64,000 bases of DNA from Streptomyces vinaceus. Its GTDB lineage: Bacteria; Actinomycetota; Actinomycetes; Streptomycetales; Streptomycetaceae. Each line of letters opens with the position of its first letter. The first letter of the stretch is position 1. The DNA lies in NCBI RefSeq assembly GCF_008704935.1, contig NZ_CP023692.1, positions 3,514,001-3,578,000 on the forward strand, read 5' to 3'. This document shows positions 33,614 through 41,289 of this stretch, piece after piece. The translations under genes were made by a program, and so were the position numbers. The notes under the pieces were generated by a model, which saw only the letters and a list, made by a program, of their open reading frames with translations, searched no databases and had not been told where the DNA came from.

Positions 33614-33653
33614 GGCCCCGCCCGCGCGACGCGCGGACGGGGCCTCTCTTTTT
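33614..33653 (+). terminator. Terminator after the PBP gene
   Basis: GGCCCCG (33614-33620) pairs with CGGGGCC (33638-33644) around an inner CGCGCG/CGCGCG stem, followed by TCTCTTTTT, a good intrinsic terminator. Confidence 0.88.
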
Positions 33654-33666
33654 CTTCGGCGTACTC

Positions 33667-33724
33667 CTACGCGAGTGCTTCTAGACGAGTGCCTCTAGGC
33701 GAGGTGCTTCTAGGCGAGGTGCTT
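33667..33724. repeat. Last five yqeY codons, stop included, repeated four times
   Basis: CTAGGCGAGGTGCTT at 33710-33724 is the reverse of the final codons Lys-His-Leu-Ala-stop of yqeY. An identical in-phase 15-mer lies at 33695-33709, and two 14-bp decayed copies at 33681-33694 and 33667-33680. Each copy carries a TAG. Confidence 0.92.
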
Positions 33725-34171
33725 CTTGACGGCGGCGGCGACGCGGCCGCCCTCCGCCAGACCGGCCACCTTCGGGTTCACGATCTTCATGACGGCACCC
33801 ATGGCCCGCGGCCCCTCGGCACCCGCGGCCTTGGCCTCCTCGACGGCCTGCGCCACGATCGCGCCGAGCTCCTCGTCGCTGAGCTGCTTGGGCAGGTAGG
33901 TGTCGAGGAACTCGCCCTCCGCCGTCTCGCGCGCGGCCTGCTCGGGACGACCGCCCTGCGCGAAGGCCTCCGCGGCCTCGCGGCGCTTCTTCGCCTCCTT
34001 GGCGATCACCTTGAGGACCTCGTCGTCGGAGAGCACGCGTGCCTCCTTGCCCGCGACCTCCTCCTTGGTGATGGCGGCGAGGGTCAGGCGCAGCGTGGAC
34101 GAGTGCAGCTCGTCGCGCGCCCTGATGGCGGTGGTGAGGTCTTCCTGGAGCTTGGCCTTGAGCGTGGTCAT
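33710..34171 (-). CDS. GatB/YqeY domain-containing protein
   Basis: A 153-residue YqeY-like protein, MTTLKAKLQEDLTTAIRARD, with the helical GatB/YqeY domain (residues 5-90) and the tail motif GEFLDTYLPKQLSDEELGAI. It resembles the tail of amidotransferase subunit GatB, which binds tRNA; its own role is unknown. It ends VKKHLA, and the DNA for the last residues plus stop is tandemly repeated downstream. It is divergent from the metallophosphoesterase. Confidence 0.92.
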   Translation of the reverse strand: MTTLKAKLQEDLTTAIRARDELHSSTLRLTLAAITKEEVAGKEARVLSDDEVLKVIAKEAKKRREAAEAFAQGGRPEQAARETAEGEFLDTYLPKQLSDEELGAIVAQAVEEAKAAGAEGPRAMGAVMKIVNPKVAGLAEGGRVAAAVKKHLA

Positions 34172-34238
34172 GACTGGAGTCTGCCAGGTGGAGGGGCAGT
34201 GGCGCCCGCCGGTTTTGCGCGTCTGCGACGATGGGGCC

Positions 34239-35177
34239 ATGCGTGCGCGTTACGGAGTACCCCTGAAGGTCACGGCGTCGATCGCGGCGGTGGGGGCCGC
34301 CGGTGTCGCCTATGCCGCCGGTTTCGAGGCGCGGTCGTTCCGGCTGCGCCGGATCACCGTGCCGGTGCTCCCCGCCGGGATGCGGCCGCTGCGCGTGCTC
34401 CAGGTCTCCGACATCCACATGGTCGGCGGGCAGCACAAGAAGCGCGCCTGGCTCCAGTCGCTGGCCGGCCTGCGCCCGGACTTCGTGGTGAACACGGGCG
34501 ACAACCTCTCCGACACGGAGGGCGTGCCGGAGGTGCTGGACGCCTTGGGCCCCCTGATGTCCTTCCCCGGGGTGTACGTCTTCGGCTCGAACGACTACTA
34601 CGGGCCGCGGCTGCGCAATCCCGGGCGCTACCTGATCGAGAAGGTCCAGGGCCGGCACGGGCTGAACGGCAACAAGCCGGTCGTCGGCGCCGTGCACAAC
34701 CCGTGGGAGGAGATGCGGGACGCCTTCGACGCGGCGGGCTGGGTGAACCTCACCAACACGCGCGGCCGCCTGAAACTGCCCGGCCTGGAGCTGGCCTTCA
34801 CCGGCCTCGACGACCCGCACATCAAGCGGGACCGGTACGAACGGGTCGCGGGCGGTCCGGAGCCGGACGCCGACTTCTCGATGGCCGTCGTGCACGCCCC
34901 GTACCTGCGGGTCCTGGAGTCCTTCACGGCCGACCGCTACCCGCTGATCCTGGCGGGGCACACACACGGCGGGCAGCTGTGCATCCCCTTCTACGGGGCG
35001 CTCGTCACCAACTGCGACCTGGACACGGAGCGGGTGAAGGGGCTCTCGACGCACGAGGCGGACGGGCACCGCGCCTACCTCCACGTCTCGGCGGGCTGCG
35101 GCACGAACCGCTACACCCCGGTCCGCTTCGCCTGCCCCCCGGAAGCCACCCTGCTGACGCTGACCCCGAAGGCGTAG
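34239..35177 (+). CDS. Membrane-associated metallophosphoesterase
   Basis: A 312-residue calcineurin-like phosphoesterase with an N-terminal hydrophobic segment (KVTASIAAVGAAGVAYAAGF). Metal motifs are QVSDIHM, NTGDNLS, GSNDYYG (Asn kept, His of GNHD replaced) and LAGHTHGGQL. It corresponds to M. tuberculosis Rv3683 after ponA2. The substrate is unknown; YkuE-like relatives act on cell-envelope or nucleotide substrates. Its start ATG 34239 lies 67 bp from the divergent yqeY start. Confidence 0.92.
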   Translation: MRARYGVPLKVTASIAAVGAAGVAYAAGFEARSFRLRRITVPVLPAGMRPLRVLQVSDIHMVGGQHKKRAWLQSLAGLRPDFVVNTGDNLSDTEGVPEVLDALGPLMSFPGVYVFGSNDYYGPRLRNPGRYLIEKVQGRHGLNGNKPVVGAVHNPWEEMRDAFDAAGWVNLTNTRGRLKLPGLELAFTGLDDPHIKRDRYERVAGGPEPDADFSMAVVHAPYLRVLESFTADRYPLILAGHTHGGQLCIPFYGALVTNCDLDTERVKGLSTHEADGHRAYLHVSAGCGTNRYTPVRFACPPEATLLTLTPKA

Positions 35178-35279
35178 GCCACCCGGCGCCCCCCTCGCGA
35201 AAACCGGATTTCGTCTCCGGCCGAGGGTCCGCTAAAGTAATCGATGTCGCCAGGACAGCAACTGCTGCAAGGCGACGAT

Positions 35280-35353
35280 CGGGGTGTAGCGCAGCTTGGC
35301 AGCGCGCTTCGTTCGGGACGAAGAGGTCGTGGGTTCAAATCCCGCCACCCCGA
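35280..35353 (+). tRNA. tRNA-Pro (anticodon CGG)
   Basis: The 74-nt cloverleaf has acceptor arms CGGGGTG and CACCCCG, anticodon arm CTTCG-TTCGGGA-CGAAG giving anticodon CGG, and TPsiC arm GTGGG-TTCAAAT-CCCGC. The discriminator base is A and no CCA is encoded. It reads CCG, the major proline codon at this GC content. Confidence 0.96.
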
Positions 35354-35368
35354 CAGTTGAGTACAAGG

Positions 35369-35408
35369 CCAGAGGCCCTTCCCTTCGGGGGAGGGCCTCT
35401 GGTTTTTT
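35369..35408 (+). terminator. Terminator of the tRNA-Pro gene
   Basis: CCAGAGGCCCT pairs with AGGGCCTCTGG and is followed by TTTTTT at 35403-35408, a classical intrinsic terminator. Confidence 0.92.
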
Positions 35409-35430
35409 GTGACTCTCGGGGAGAGGTGTT

Positions 35431-36015
35431 CTGACCGACGTGGTCATCGCCCATGTCAGCGATCTGTATCTGGACCTCTCGGAGCGCCCCACGCGGCGCG
35501 CAGGCCGCTATGAACCACCTGCGCGACATGCCCGGGCCCGTCGATGCCGTCTTGGTATCGGGGGACATCGCCGACCGTGCGACGGCGGACGAGTGCGCGC
35601 AACCCTGCGAGCTGTTCGACTGCTGGTGCTGCCCGGCGACCATGACCGGCGGGGGCCGTTGCGTACGGGGCTGGTCGGTGCGGAGTCGGACGGCGGGGAG
35701 GTGAACCGGGTCGTCCGCCTGGCCGGGGCCGTCTTCCTGCTGTGCGGTTCGACGGTCCCGGGCAGCGACGAGGGGCTGCTCAGCGCCGCCGAGGGCGGGG
35801 AGCTGCCCGCCTGCACACCTCGCACGTGGACCGGGTCCCGCAGTTTGGCGAGGAGCGGCAGGCCGGGGCGCTGCTGTGCGGGCACGCGCACGCCGCCGCG
35901 CGCCACGGCGTTCGCGGGGCGGCCGCTGCTCGGGGCGGCCGGGGTGGTCTCGACCGTGCCGCTGCCCTTCGAGGGCCGGGCCGCCGTGGACCACGGACTC
36001 CCGCCGGCGGTCGGC
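35431..36015 (+). pseudogene. Decayed metallophosphoesterase downstream of tRNA-Pro
   Basis: All landmarks of a calcineurin-like phosphoesterase occur in order but in different frames: VVIAHVSDLYLDLSERPTRR (frame of 35440), MNHLRDMPGPVDAVLVSGDI then ADRATADE (frame of 35453), LLVLPGDHDRRGPLRTGLVG then AVFLLCGSTVPGSDEGLL (first frame again), and HVDRVPQFGEERQAGALLCG then HAHAAARHG (third frame), returning to the first for LLGAAGVVSTVPLPFEGRAA. At least four frameshifts are needed. The first motif also has Tyr for His (DLYL). There is a possible ribosome site GAGAGG before it. Confidence 0.85.
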
Positions 36016-36069
36016 GGCGGCTGGGGATGCGCTGCCGGGCGCTGGGTCCTTCTCCGTTCGTCGCGTCGG

Positions 36070-36645
36070 TTACGTGGCCGGCCCGGACTCGGCCGCCAGC
36101 GCCGCGAGTTCGGTGCGGACCAGTGCGAGGAAGTCGGCCGAGGGCGTGGCCTCCACCCCGCGTTCCCGCGCCGCCTCCCGCAGGCGGTCGAGGACCGCGC
36201 CGACCGTGGGGAGGGAGCCGGGCGGGCGCAGCAGCCACAGGCGGCCCGGCGGCCGGGGCGGGAGGCCGAGGGCCCTCAGGACCTCCTCGTCCTCCCGGTC
36301 GAGGTCGCGCAGATCGGGGTCGTCGAGCGGGGCGGCCTCCACGTCGGTGACGTGCCCGTGGCCGTCCAGCCGGGTCTCAACCGCCCAGTGGGTGGACCGG
36401 TCCGGGATCCAGGTCCGGTACGCCGGCGGCCACACGTAGGGGAGGAACGCCCACAGCGTTTCGCCGGGCGCGGGCTCCCAGCCGAGCACCTCCAGCTCCC
36501 GGACCTCGGGCAGCCGGTCCGGCTCCTGCTCGCTGCGGCCGGAGCGGCGCAGCGCGAGCGGGTGCGGTGTTCCGCCCTCGTCCCACGAGCCCCATGAGCC
36601 CCACGAACCCCACGCGTCGAACGAGTCCACCGAGTCCCTCGCCAT
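36070..36645 (-). CDS. DUF5956-like protein
   Basis: A 191-residue acidic soluble protein. The centre, GWEPAPGETLWAFLPYVWPP then AYRTWIPDRS, resembles the DUF5956 family of Streptomyces (recalled, not checked). The N-terminus has GSWGSWGSWDE from 9-bp DNA repeats near 36584-36611. Function unknown. ATG 36645 has TAGCCT ending 6 nt upstream and no ribosome site. It sits 32 bp upstream of the codA 3' end, on the same strand. Confidence 0.7.
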   Translation of the reverse strand: MARDSVDSFDAWGSWGSWGSWDEGGTPHPLALRRSGRSEQEPDRLPEVRELEVLGWEPAPGETLWAFLPYVWPPAYRTWIPDRSTHWAVETRLDGHGHVTDVEAAPLDDPDLRDLDREDEEVLRALGLPPRPPGRLWLLRPPGSLPTVGAVLDRLREAARERGVEATPSADFLALVRTELAALAAESGPAT

Positions 36646-36677
36646 GCGCGCAGGCTACCGCCGCGGCGGCCCCCGGC

Positions 36678-37973
36678 CTACGACCGGCGGAAGTCCACCT
36701 CGGACGGCGGCTCCCCCGGCCAGTTCAGCCGGGTCGGCGCCGGCGGCGTCTCGGCGAGTACGGTCCCCCGCGCGACCACGTACCGCGGCCGGACCTGGCG
36801 GCGTACCGCCTCGGCCGGGGTCTCGGCCGGGAGCAGCACGAAAGAGGCGGGCGCGCCCTCGGCGATCCCGTACTCCGCCTCCGTCAGGCCCAGCACCCGC
36901 GCCGCGCGCCCGGTCACCATCTCGAAGGCCACCGGGATCTCGTCCGCCCCCGTGAGCTGGGCGGCGTACAGCCCGACGAGGGCGGTCTGGAGCGGGTTCG
37001 CGGTGCCGAGGGCGTTCCACGGGTCCATCACGTCGTCGTGGCCGAAGGCCACGTTCACCCCCGCCGCCAGCATCTCCTTGACCTGGGTGAGCCCGCGCCG
37101 CTTCGGGTAGTCGTCGAAGCGGCCCTGGAGGTTGAGGTTCGCGAACGGGTTGGAGACCAGGTTGATCCCGGAACGGGACAGCAGCCGCCGGAGTTTGAAG
37201 CTGTACGCGCCGCCGTAGGAGCCCATCGCCGTCGTGTGCGAGGCCGTCGCCCGCTCCCGCAGCCCCGTGCGCAGCGCCAGCGCGGCCAGCACCTCCACGA
37301 ACCGGGACTGCTCGTCGTCGATCTCGTCGCAGTGGGCGTCCACGCGCAGCCCGTGCTCCTCGGCCACGGCGAAGGCGATCCCGAGCGAGGCGACCCCGTC
37401 CTCGCGGGTGTCCTCGAAGTGCGGGATCGCCCCGACGACGTCGGCGCCGCGCGCCACCGCCTCGCGCAGCAGTGCCTCGCCGCCGGGGAAGGAGACGATG
37501 CCCTCCTGCGGGAACGCGACGATCTGCAGGGTCATGAACTCCCGGACCCGGTCGCGGACCTCCAGCAGCGCGTCCAGCGCGGTGAGCCCCGGGTCGGTGA
37601 CGTCGCAGTGCGTGCGTACGTGCAGCACGCCGTGGGCCGCCTGCCAGCGCAGCACCTGCTCCGCCCGCGCGATCACGTCCTCCCGGGTCAGGGTGCGTTT
37701 GCGCTCGCTCCAGCAGGCGATGCCCTCCCACAGCGTCCCGGAGGCGTTCGGGCGCGGCTCCCCGGCGGTCAGGGCGGTGTCCAGGTGGATGTGCGGCTCG
37801 ACGAAGGGGGCGGTGAGCAGACCGCCGTGCGCCTCGATCAGCACGCCGGTGGCCGGCGGCTCCTTCTGGTCGTCGTACGGGACCACCCGCGCGATGCGCC
37901 CGTCCTCGGCGACCTCCACGTCGGAGAGTCCTTCGGTGTGGAGCAGCCGGGCGCCCCGGACGATCATCCGCAT
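36678..37973 (-). CDS. codA: Cytosine deaminase / CodA-like amidohydrolase
   Basis: A 431-residue amidohydrolase closely resembling E. coli CodA along its length: FVEPHIHLDT near 57, LQIVAFPQEGI near 150, HCDEIDDEQSRFVE near 212, ASHTTAMGSYGGAY near 242 and FGHDDVMDPWNALGTAN near 308, which holds the metal-binding Asp. It should deaminate cytosine to uracil, though related enzymes act on isoguanine or creatinine. ATG 37973 is preceded by TAGGGT-N6, a leaderless layout. Confidence 0.9.
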   Translation of the reverse strand: MRMIVRGARLLHTEGLSDVEVAEDGRIARVVPYDDQKEPPATGVLIEAHGGLLTAPFVEPHIHLDTALTAGEPRPNASGTLWEGIACWSERKRTLTREDVIARAEQVLRWQAAHGVLHVRTHCDVTDPGLTALDALLEVRDRVREFMTLQIVAFPQEGIVSFPGGEALLREAVARGADVVGAIPHFEDTREDGVASLGIAFAVAEEHGLRVDAHCDEIDDEQSRFVEVLAALALRTGLRERATASHTTAMGSYGGAYSFKLRRLLSRSGINLVSNPFANLNLQGRFDDYPKRRGLTQVKEMLAAGVNVAFGHDDVMDPWNALGTANPLQTALVGLYAAQLTGADEIPVAFEMVTGRAARVLGLTEAEYGIAEGAPASFVLLPAETPAEAVRRQVRPRYVVARGTVLAETPPAPTRLNWPGEPPSEVDFRRS

Positions 37974-37979
37974 GCGGCC

Positions 37980-37985
37980 ACCCTA
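37980..37985 (-). promoter_or_regulatory. Candidate -10 element (TAGGGT) of codA
   Basis: TAGGGT on the minus strand is followed by GGCCGC and ATG 37973. The same GGCCGCATG junction follows TAGCGT at the aminotransferase start (54123). Confidence 0.5.
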
Positions 37986-37989
37986 CGAC

Positions 37990-38025
37990 CGTGGCCCGCG
38001 GTTTCCGGGGAAACCGCGGGCCACG
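37990..38025 (-). terminator. Terminator between a 55-residue protein gene and codA
   Basis: CGTGGCCCGCGGTTTCC (37990-38006) and GGAAACCGCGGGCCACG (38009-38025) form a perfect 17-bp stem, 26 nt after the stop at 38052 and immediately before the codA promoter. Confidence 0.85.
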
Positions 38026-38051
38026 ACGCCTGCACCGCGTGCGTGCCGGGC

Positions 38052-38219
38052 TCAGCCCCGCTTGGCCTGAGCCTTCTGCTGCATGCCCCGCGTCTTCGCG
38101 GAGACGGACTGCACGTCTCTGACCGCCGCCTTCGCGCGTGCCTCGGCCGCCGTGTTCTTCGCCCGCTCCCGCTCGCGCTCCGCGGCCTGTGACGTGCCGG
38201 CCCGAGCCTTCTTGGCCAT
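38052..38219 (-). CDS. Small basic hydrophilic protein A (55 residues)
   Basis: MAKKARAGTSQAAERERERA then KNTAAEARAKAAVRD and a Lys/Arg-rich tail ending AKRG. It is predicted to be helical and strongly basic, with no membrane segment. GAGGAG stands upstream of ATG 38219. I do not recognise a family. A second gene of exactly the same length, with the same start context (GATCATGGC) and a similar MAK start, lies 93 bp upstream, so the two look like a co-transcribed pair. Confidence 0.72.
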   Translation of the reverse strand: MAKKARAGTSQAAERERERAKNTAAEARAKAAVRDVQSVSAKTRGMQQKAQAKRG

Positions 38220-38312
38220 GATCGCTCCTCCTCGGGACACATCGGGACGCACCGGAGGGCCTACGCCCTCCACTGTCCCTCCGTTGGCGGGAGGCGGCAT
38301 CCGGAGCGAGGG

Positions 38313-38480
38313 TCAGCCGCGCCCGCCCTTGCGGCGCTGCTGCTCGCGCATCCGGTCTTCCTGCATGGCCATCGTCTGCGCCTCGCGCACGTCCTCGACC
38401 AGCATCGCCGGCTTGTTCGACATCCCGGATTCGGACGACCGACGGTCCTCGTGAGTCTGTTCCTTGCGCTGCTTCGCCAT
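38313..38480 (-). CDS. Small basic hydrophilic protein B (55 residues)
   Basis: MAKQRKEQTHEDRRSSESGM then SNKPAMLVEDVREAQTMAMQ and a tail ending RRKGGRG. GAGGAG lies 5 nt before ATG 38480. It is short, charged and likely helical; no known family. Same length and start context as protein A downstream, so they may be distant paralogues. It is divergent from the S9 peptidase at 38589. Confidence 0.72.
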   Translation of the reverse strand: MAKQRKEQTHEDRRSSESGMSNKPAMLVEDVREAQTMAMQEDRMREQQRRKGGRG

Positions 38481-38588
38481 GATCACTCCTCACTGGAACT
38501 GGAAAACGGCTGGGTGGGACCCCGCCCACGCTGCCTCCTCCCGCCCGCCACGACCATTCGACAGCGCCAATCGGGTTACATGGGGGAC

Positions 38589-40382
38589 ATGACTGACAAC
38601 ACGGCCGCACCTGACTGGGAGAAGCGCTTCCGGGCGCCGCGCGTCGGGCTGCCCGACTGGGCCGAGGACGCTCCGGACCGCTCGCTCTTCGTCTCGAACG
38701 CCACCGGGACGTACGAGCTCTACGCCTGGGACCGGGCCACCGGCAGCCAGCGGCAGGCCACCGACCGGCCCAACGGGACCACGGACGGGACCCTCTCCCC
38801 CGACGGGGAGTGGATCTGGTGGTTCTCCGACACCGACGGCGACGAGTTCGGCACCTGGGTGCGCCAGCCGTTCGCGGGCGGCCCCGACGTGCCGGCCACC
38901 CCCGGGCTGGAGCCCTCGTACCCCGCCGGGCTCGCCATCGGGCGCGACGGGACCTCCGTGGTCGGCCGCTCCACCGACGAGGACGGGACCACCATCCACG
39001 TGGTGCGGCCGGACGGCGCGGAGCCCGTGGTGATCTACCGGCACCGCGAGTCGGCCGGCGTCGGCGACCTCTCCCACGACGGGACGCTGATCGCGATCGA
39101 GCACACCGAGCACGGCGACGCCATGCACTCGGCGCTGCGCGTGGTCACCCTCGACGGGGCCACCGTCGCCGAGCTCGACGACTCCCGGAACGGGACGGTG
39201 GAGCTCGGCCTGGAGGTGCTCGGCTTCGCACCGGTCGCCGGGGACACCCGGCTGCTGGTCGGCCACCAGCGGCGCGGCCGCTGGGAGCCGATGGTCTGGG
39301 ACGTGGCCACCGGGTCCGAGGAGGACCTGGCGATCGACCTGCCGGGCGACGTCAGCGCCGAGTGGTACCCGGACGGCTCCGCGCTGCTGATCGCGCACAG
39401 CTACGAGGCCCGCAGCGAGCTGTGGCGCTACGACCTGGCCGCGCGGGAGCTCGCCAAGGTCGACACCCCGCCCGGCACCGTCTCCGGCGCGAGCGCCCGG
39501 CCCGACGGCACGGTGGAGTACCTGTGGTCCTCGGCGGCCGAGCCCTCGGCCGTACGGTCCACCGCGGGCGGGATCGTCCTGGACCCGCCCGGCTTCCGGG
39601 CGCCCGGCTCGGTGCCGGTGGAGGACGTGTGGGTGGAGGGCCCCGGCGGGCGGATCCACGCGCTGGCGCAGCGGCCGCAGGGGCACGGCGACGGCCCCTT
39701 CCCGACGGTCTTCGAGGTGCACGGCGGACCGACCTGGCACGACAGCGACGCCTTCGCGGCGGCCCCGGCAGCCTGGCTGGACCACGGTTTCGCGGTGGTC
39801 CGGGTCAACTACCGCGGTTCGACCGGCTACGGCCGCGCGTGGACCGACGCCCTCAAGCACCGCGTCGGCCTGATCGAGCTGGAGGACATCGCGGCGGTCC
39901 GGGAGTGGGCGGTGGCCTCCGGCCTCGCCGACCCGGCGCGCCTGGTGCTCTCGGGCGGGTCCTGGGGCGGCTACCTGACCCTGCTGGGGCTCGGCACGCA
40001 GCCCGAGGCCTGGGCCGTGGGTCTGGCCGCCGTACCGGTCGCCGACTACGTGACGGCGTACCACGACGAGATGGAGGCGCTGAAGTCCCTGGACCGCACC
40101 CTCTTCGGCGGTACGCCGGAGGAGGTCCCGGACCGCTTCGAGGCTTCCTCGCCGCTCACCTACGTGGACGCGGTGAAGGCACCGGTCCACATCGCGGCGG
40201 GCGTCAACGACCCGCGCTGCCCGATCCGCCAGATCGAGAACTACGTGGAACGGCTGGCGGCGCGCGGGGCGGTGCACGAGGTGTACCGCTACGACGCCGG
40301 GCACGGCTCGCTTGTCGTGGAGGAGCGGATCAAGCAGGTCCGGATGGAGCTGGAGTTCGTACGCGAGCACCTGCCGCGGTAA
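38589..40382 (+). CDS. S9 family peptidase (prolyl oligopeptidase type)
   Basis: A 597-residue protein with an N-terminal beta-propeller (repeated DG-type blades up to about residue 340) and a C-terminal alpha/beta hydrolase. EVHGGPTWHDSD is the oxyanion region, LSGGSWGGYLTLL the Ser elbow near 458, GVNDPRCP the Asp and YDAGHGSL the His. It cleaves short peptides or acyl-peptides; no signal peptide, so cytoplasmic. ATG 38589 is chosen; ATG 38580 (three residues more) is equally possible. Confidence 0.92.
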   Translation: MTDNTAAPDWEKRFRAPRVGLPDWAEDAPDRSLFVSNATGTYELYAWDRATGSQRQATDRPNGTTDGTLSPDGEWIWWFSDTDGDEFGTWVRQPFAGGPDVPATPGLEPSYPAGLAIGRDGTSVVGRSTDEDGTTIHVVRPDGAEPVVIYRHRESAGVGDLSHDGTLIAIEHTEHGDAMHSALRVVTLDGATVAELDDSRNGTVELGLEVLGFAPVAGDTRLLVGHQRRGRWEPMVWDVATGSEEDLAIDLPGDVSAEWYPDGSALLIAHSYEARSELWRYDLAARELAKVDTPPGTVSGASARPDGTVEYLWSSAAEPSAVRSTAGGIVLDPPGFRAPGSVPVEDVWVEGPGGRIHALAQRPQGHGDGPFPTVFEVHGGPTWHDSDAFAAAPAAWLDHGFAVVRVNYRGSTGYGRAWTDALKHRVGLIELEDIAAVREWAVASGLADPARLVLSGGSWGGYLTLLGLGTQPEAWAVGLAAVPVADYVTAYHDEMEALKSLDRTLFGGTPEEVPDRFEASSPLTYVDAVKAPVHIAAGVNDPRCPIRQIENYVERLAARGAVHEVYRYDAGHGSLVVEERIKQVRMELEFVREHLPR

Positions 40383-40437
40383 GGCGTGCCGGGCCCGTGG
40401 CGGTGGCCCCGGCCCCGGTGATCCGGTGCACCCCCCG

Positions 40438-40443
40438 TACGGT
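40438..40443 (+). promoter_or_regulatory. Candidate -10 element (TACGGT) of the SURF1 gene
   Basis: TACGGT is followed by GGTGGG and GTG 40450. The identical hexamer and spacing occur before the second histidine kinase at 60625. Confidence 0.5.
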
Positions 40444-40449
40444 GGTGGG

Positions 40450-41289
40450 GTGCACCGGTTTCTCCTGACCCCGCGCTGGTGGGGGATCAACGTCTTCGTC
40501 GCGCTCGCCGTCCCCGTCTGCCTGTTCATGGGGACCTGGCAGCTCGGCCGGTTCGAGGACCGCGTCGACAGCCACAAGGAGGCGAGCGCCGGACGGCCCG
40601 CCGCCGAGGCCGCCGCGCCGCTGGAGTCGCTGCTCCCGGTGGACAAGAAGACCTCCGGACGCCTCGCCTCCGCATCCGGCGAGTACGCCGAGCAGCTGCT
40701 CGTCCCCGAGCGCCGGCTCGACGGCAGGAGCGGGTTCTACGTGCTGAACCTGCTGAGGACCGACTCCGGAAAGGCCGTCCCCGTGGTCCGGGGCTGGCTG
40801 CCGGGCCCCGCGGACGCCTCGAAGGCCCCGGCCGCGCCGACCGGGCGGGTCGAGGTGACGGGCGCGCTCCAGGCCTCCGAGAGCTCCACCAGCAAGGGCG
40901 TGCACGCCGAGGGCGGGCTGCCCGCCGGCCAGCTCGGGGTGATCGGGGCGGCCTCGCTGGTCAACCTCGTGCCGTACGGGCTCTACGACGCCTGGCTGAC
41001 GGTGCAGACCCCGGCGGACGGGCTGACCCCGGTGCCGGCCCAGGCGCCGAGCAACACCGGGCTGGACCTGAAGGCCTTCCAGAACCTCGGCTACACCGGC
41101 GAGTGGTTCGTCTTCGCCGCGTTCGTGCTGTTCATGTGGTTCCGGCTCTACCGCCGCGAGGTGGAGACCCTGCGCGACGCCGAGGCGGGGCTGCTGCCGG
41201 AGCCCGCCGCGGCCGAAGCGGCGACGCCCGCCGCCTCCACGGCCGCGGACCCGGCCGCCGCTACGGCTTCGGCGCGTCCAGCGGAATGA
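40450..41289 (+). CDS. SURF1 family protein
   Basis: A 279-residue membrane protein with the SURF1 layout: an N-terminal helix (WGINVFVALAVPVCLFMGTWQLGR), an external domain with VPVVRGWLPGP near 112, and a C-terminal helix (WFVFAAFVLFMWFRLYRREVE). SURF1 proteins help insert haem into cytochrome oxidase. It ends in an Ala/Pro tail, and its last 29 nt overlap the convergent membrane-protein gene. Confidence 0.92.
   Translation: MHRFLLTPRWWGINVFVALAVPVCLFMGTWQLGRFEDRVDSHKEASAGRPAAEAAAPLESLLPVDKKTSGRLASASGEYAEQLLVPERRLDGRSGFYVLNLLRTDSGKAVPVVRGWLPGPADASKAPAAPTGRVEVTGALQASESSTSKGVHAEGGLPAGQLGVIGAASLVNLVPYGLYDAWLTVQTPADGLTPVPAQAPSNTGLDLKAFQNLGYTGEWFVFAAFVLFMWFRLYRREVETLRDAEAGLLPEPAAAEAATPAASTAADPAAATASARPAE

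Noticed and set aside
34239..34250. Leaderless promoter for the metallophosphoesterase (GACGAT-N6-ATG) and for yqeY (CAGACT-N6-ATG)
   Set aside because: Both keep the spacing but lack the first T of the -10 hexamer, so I left them out of the leaderless list.
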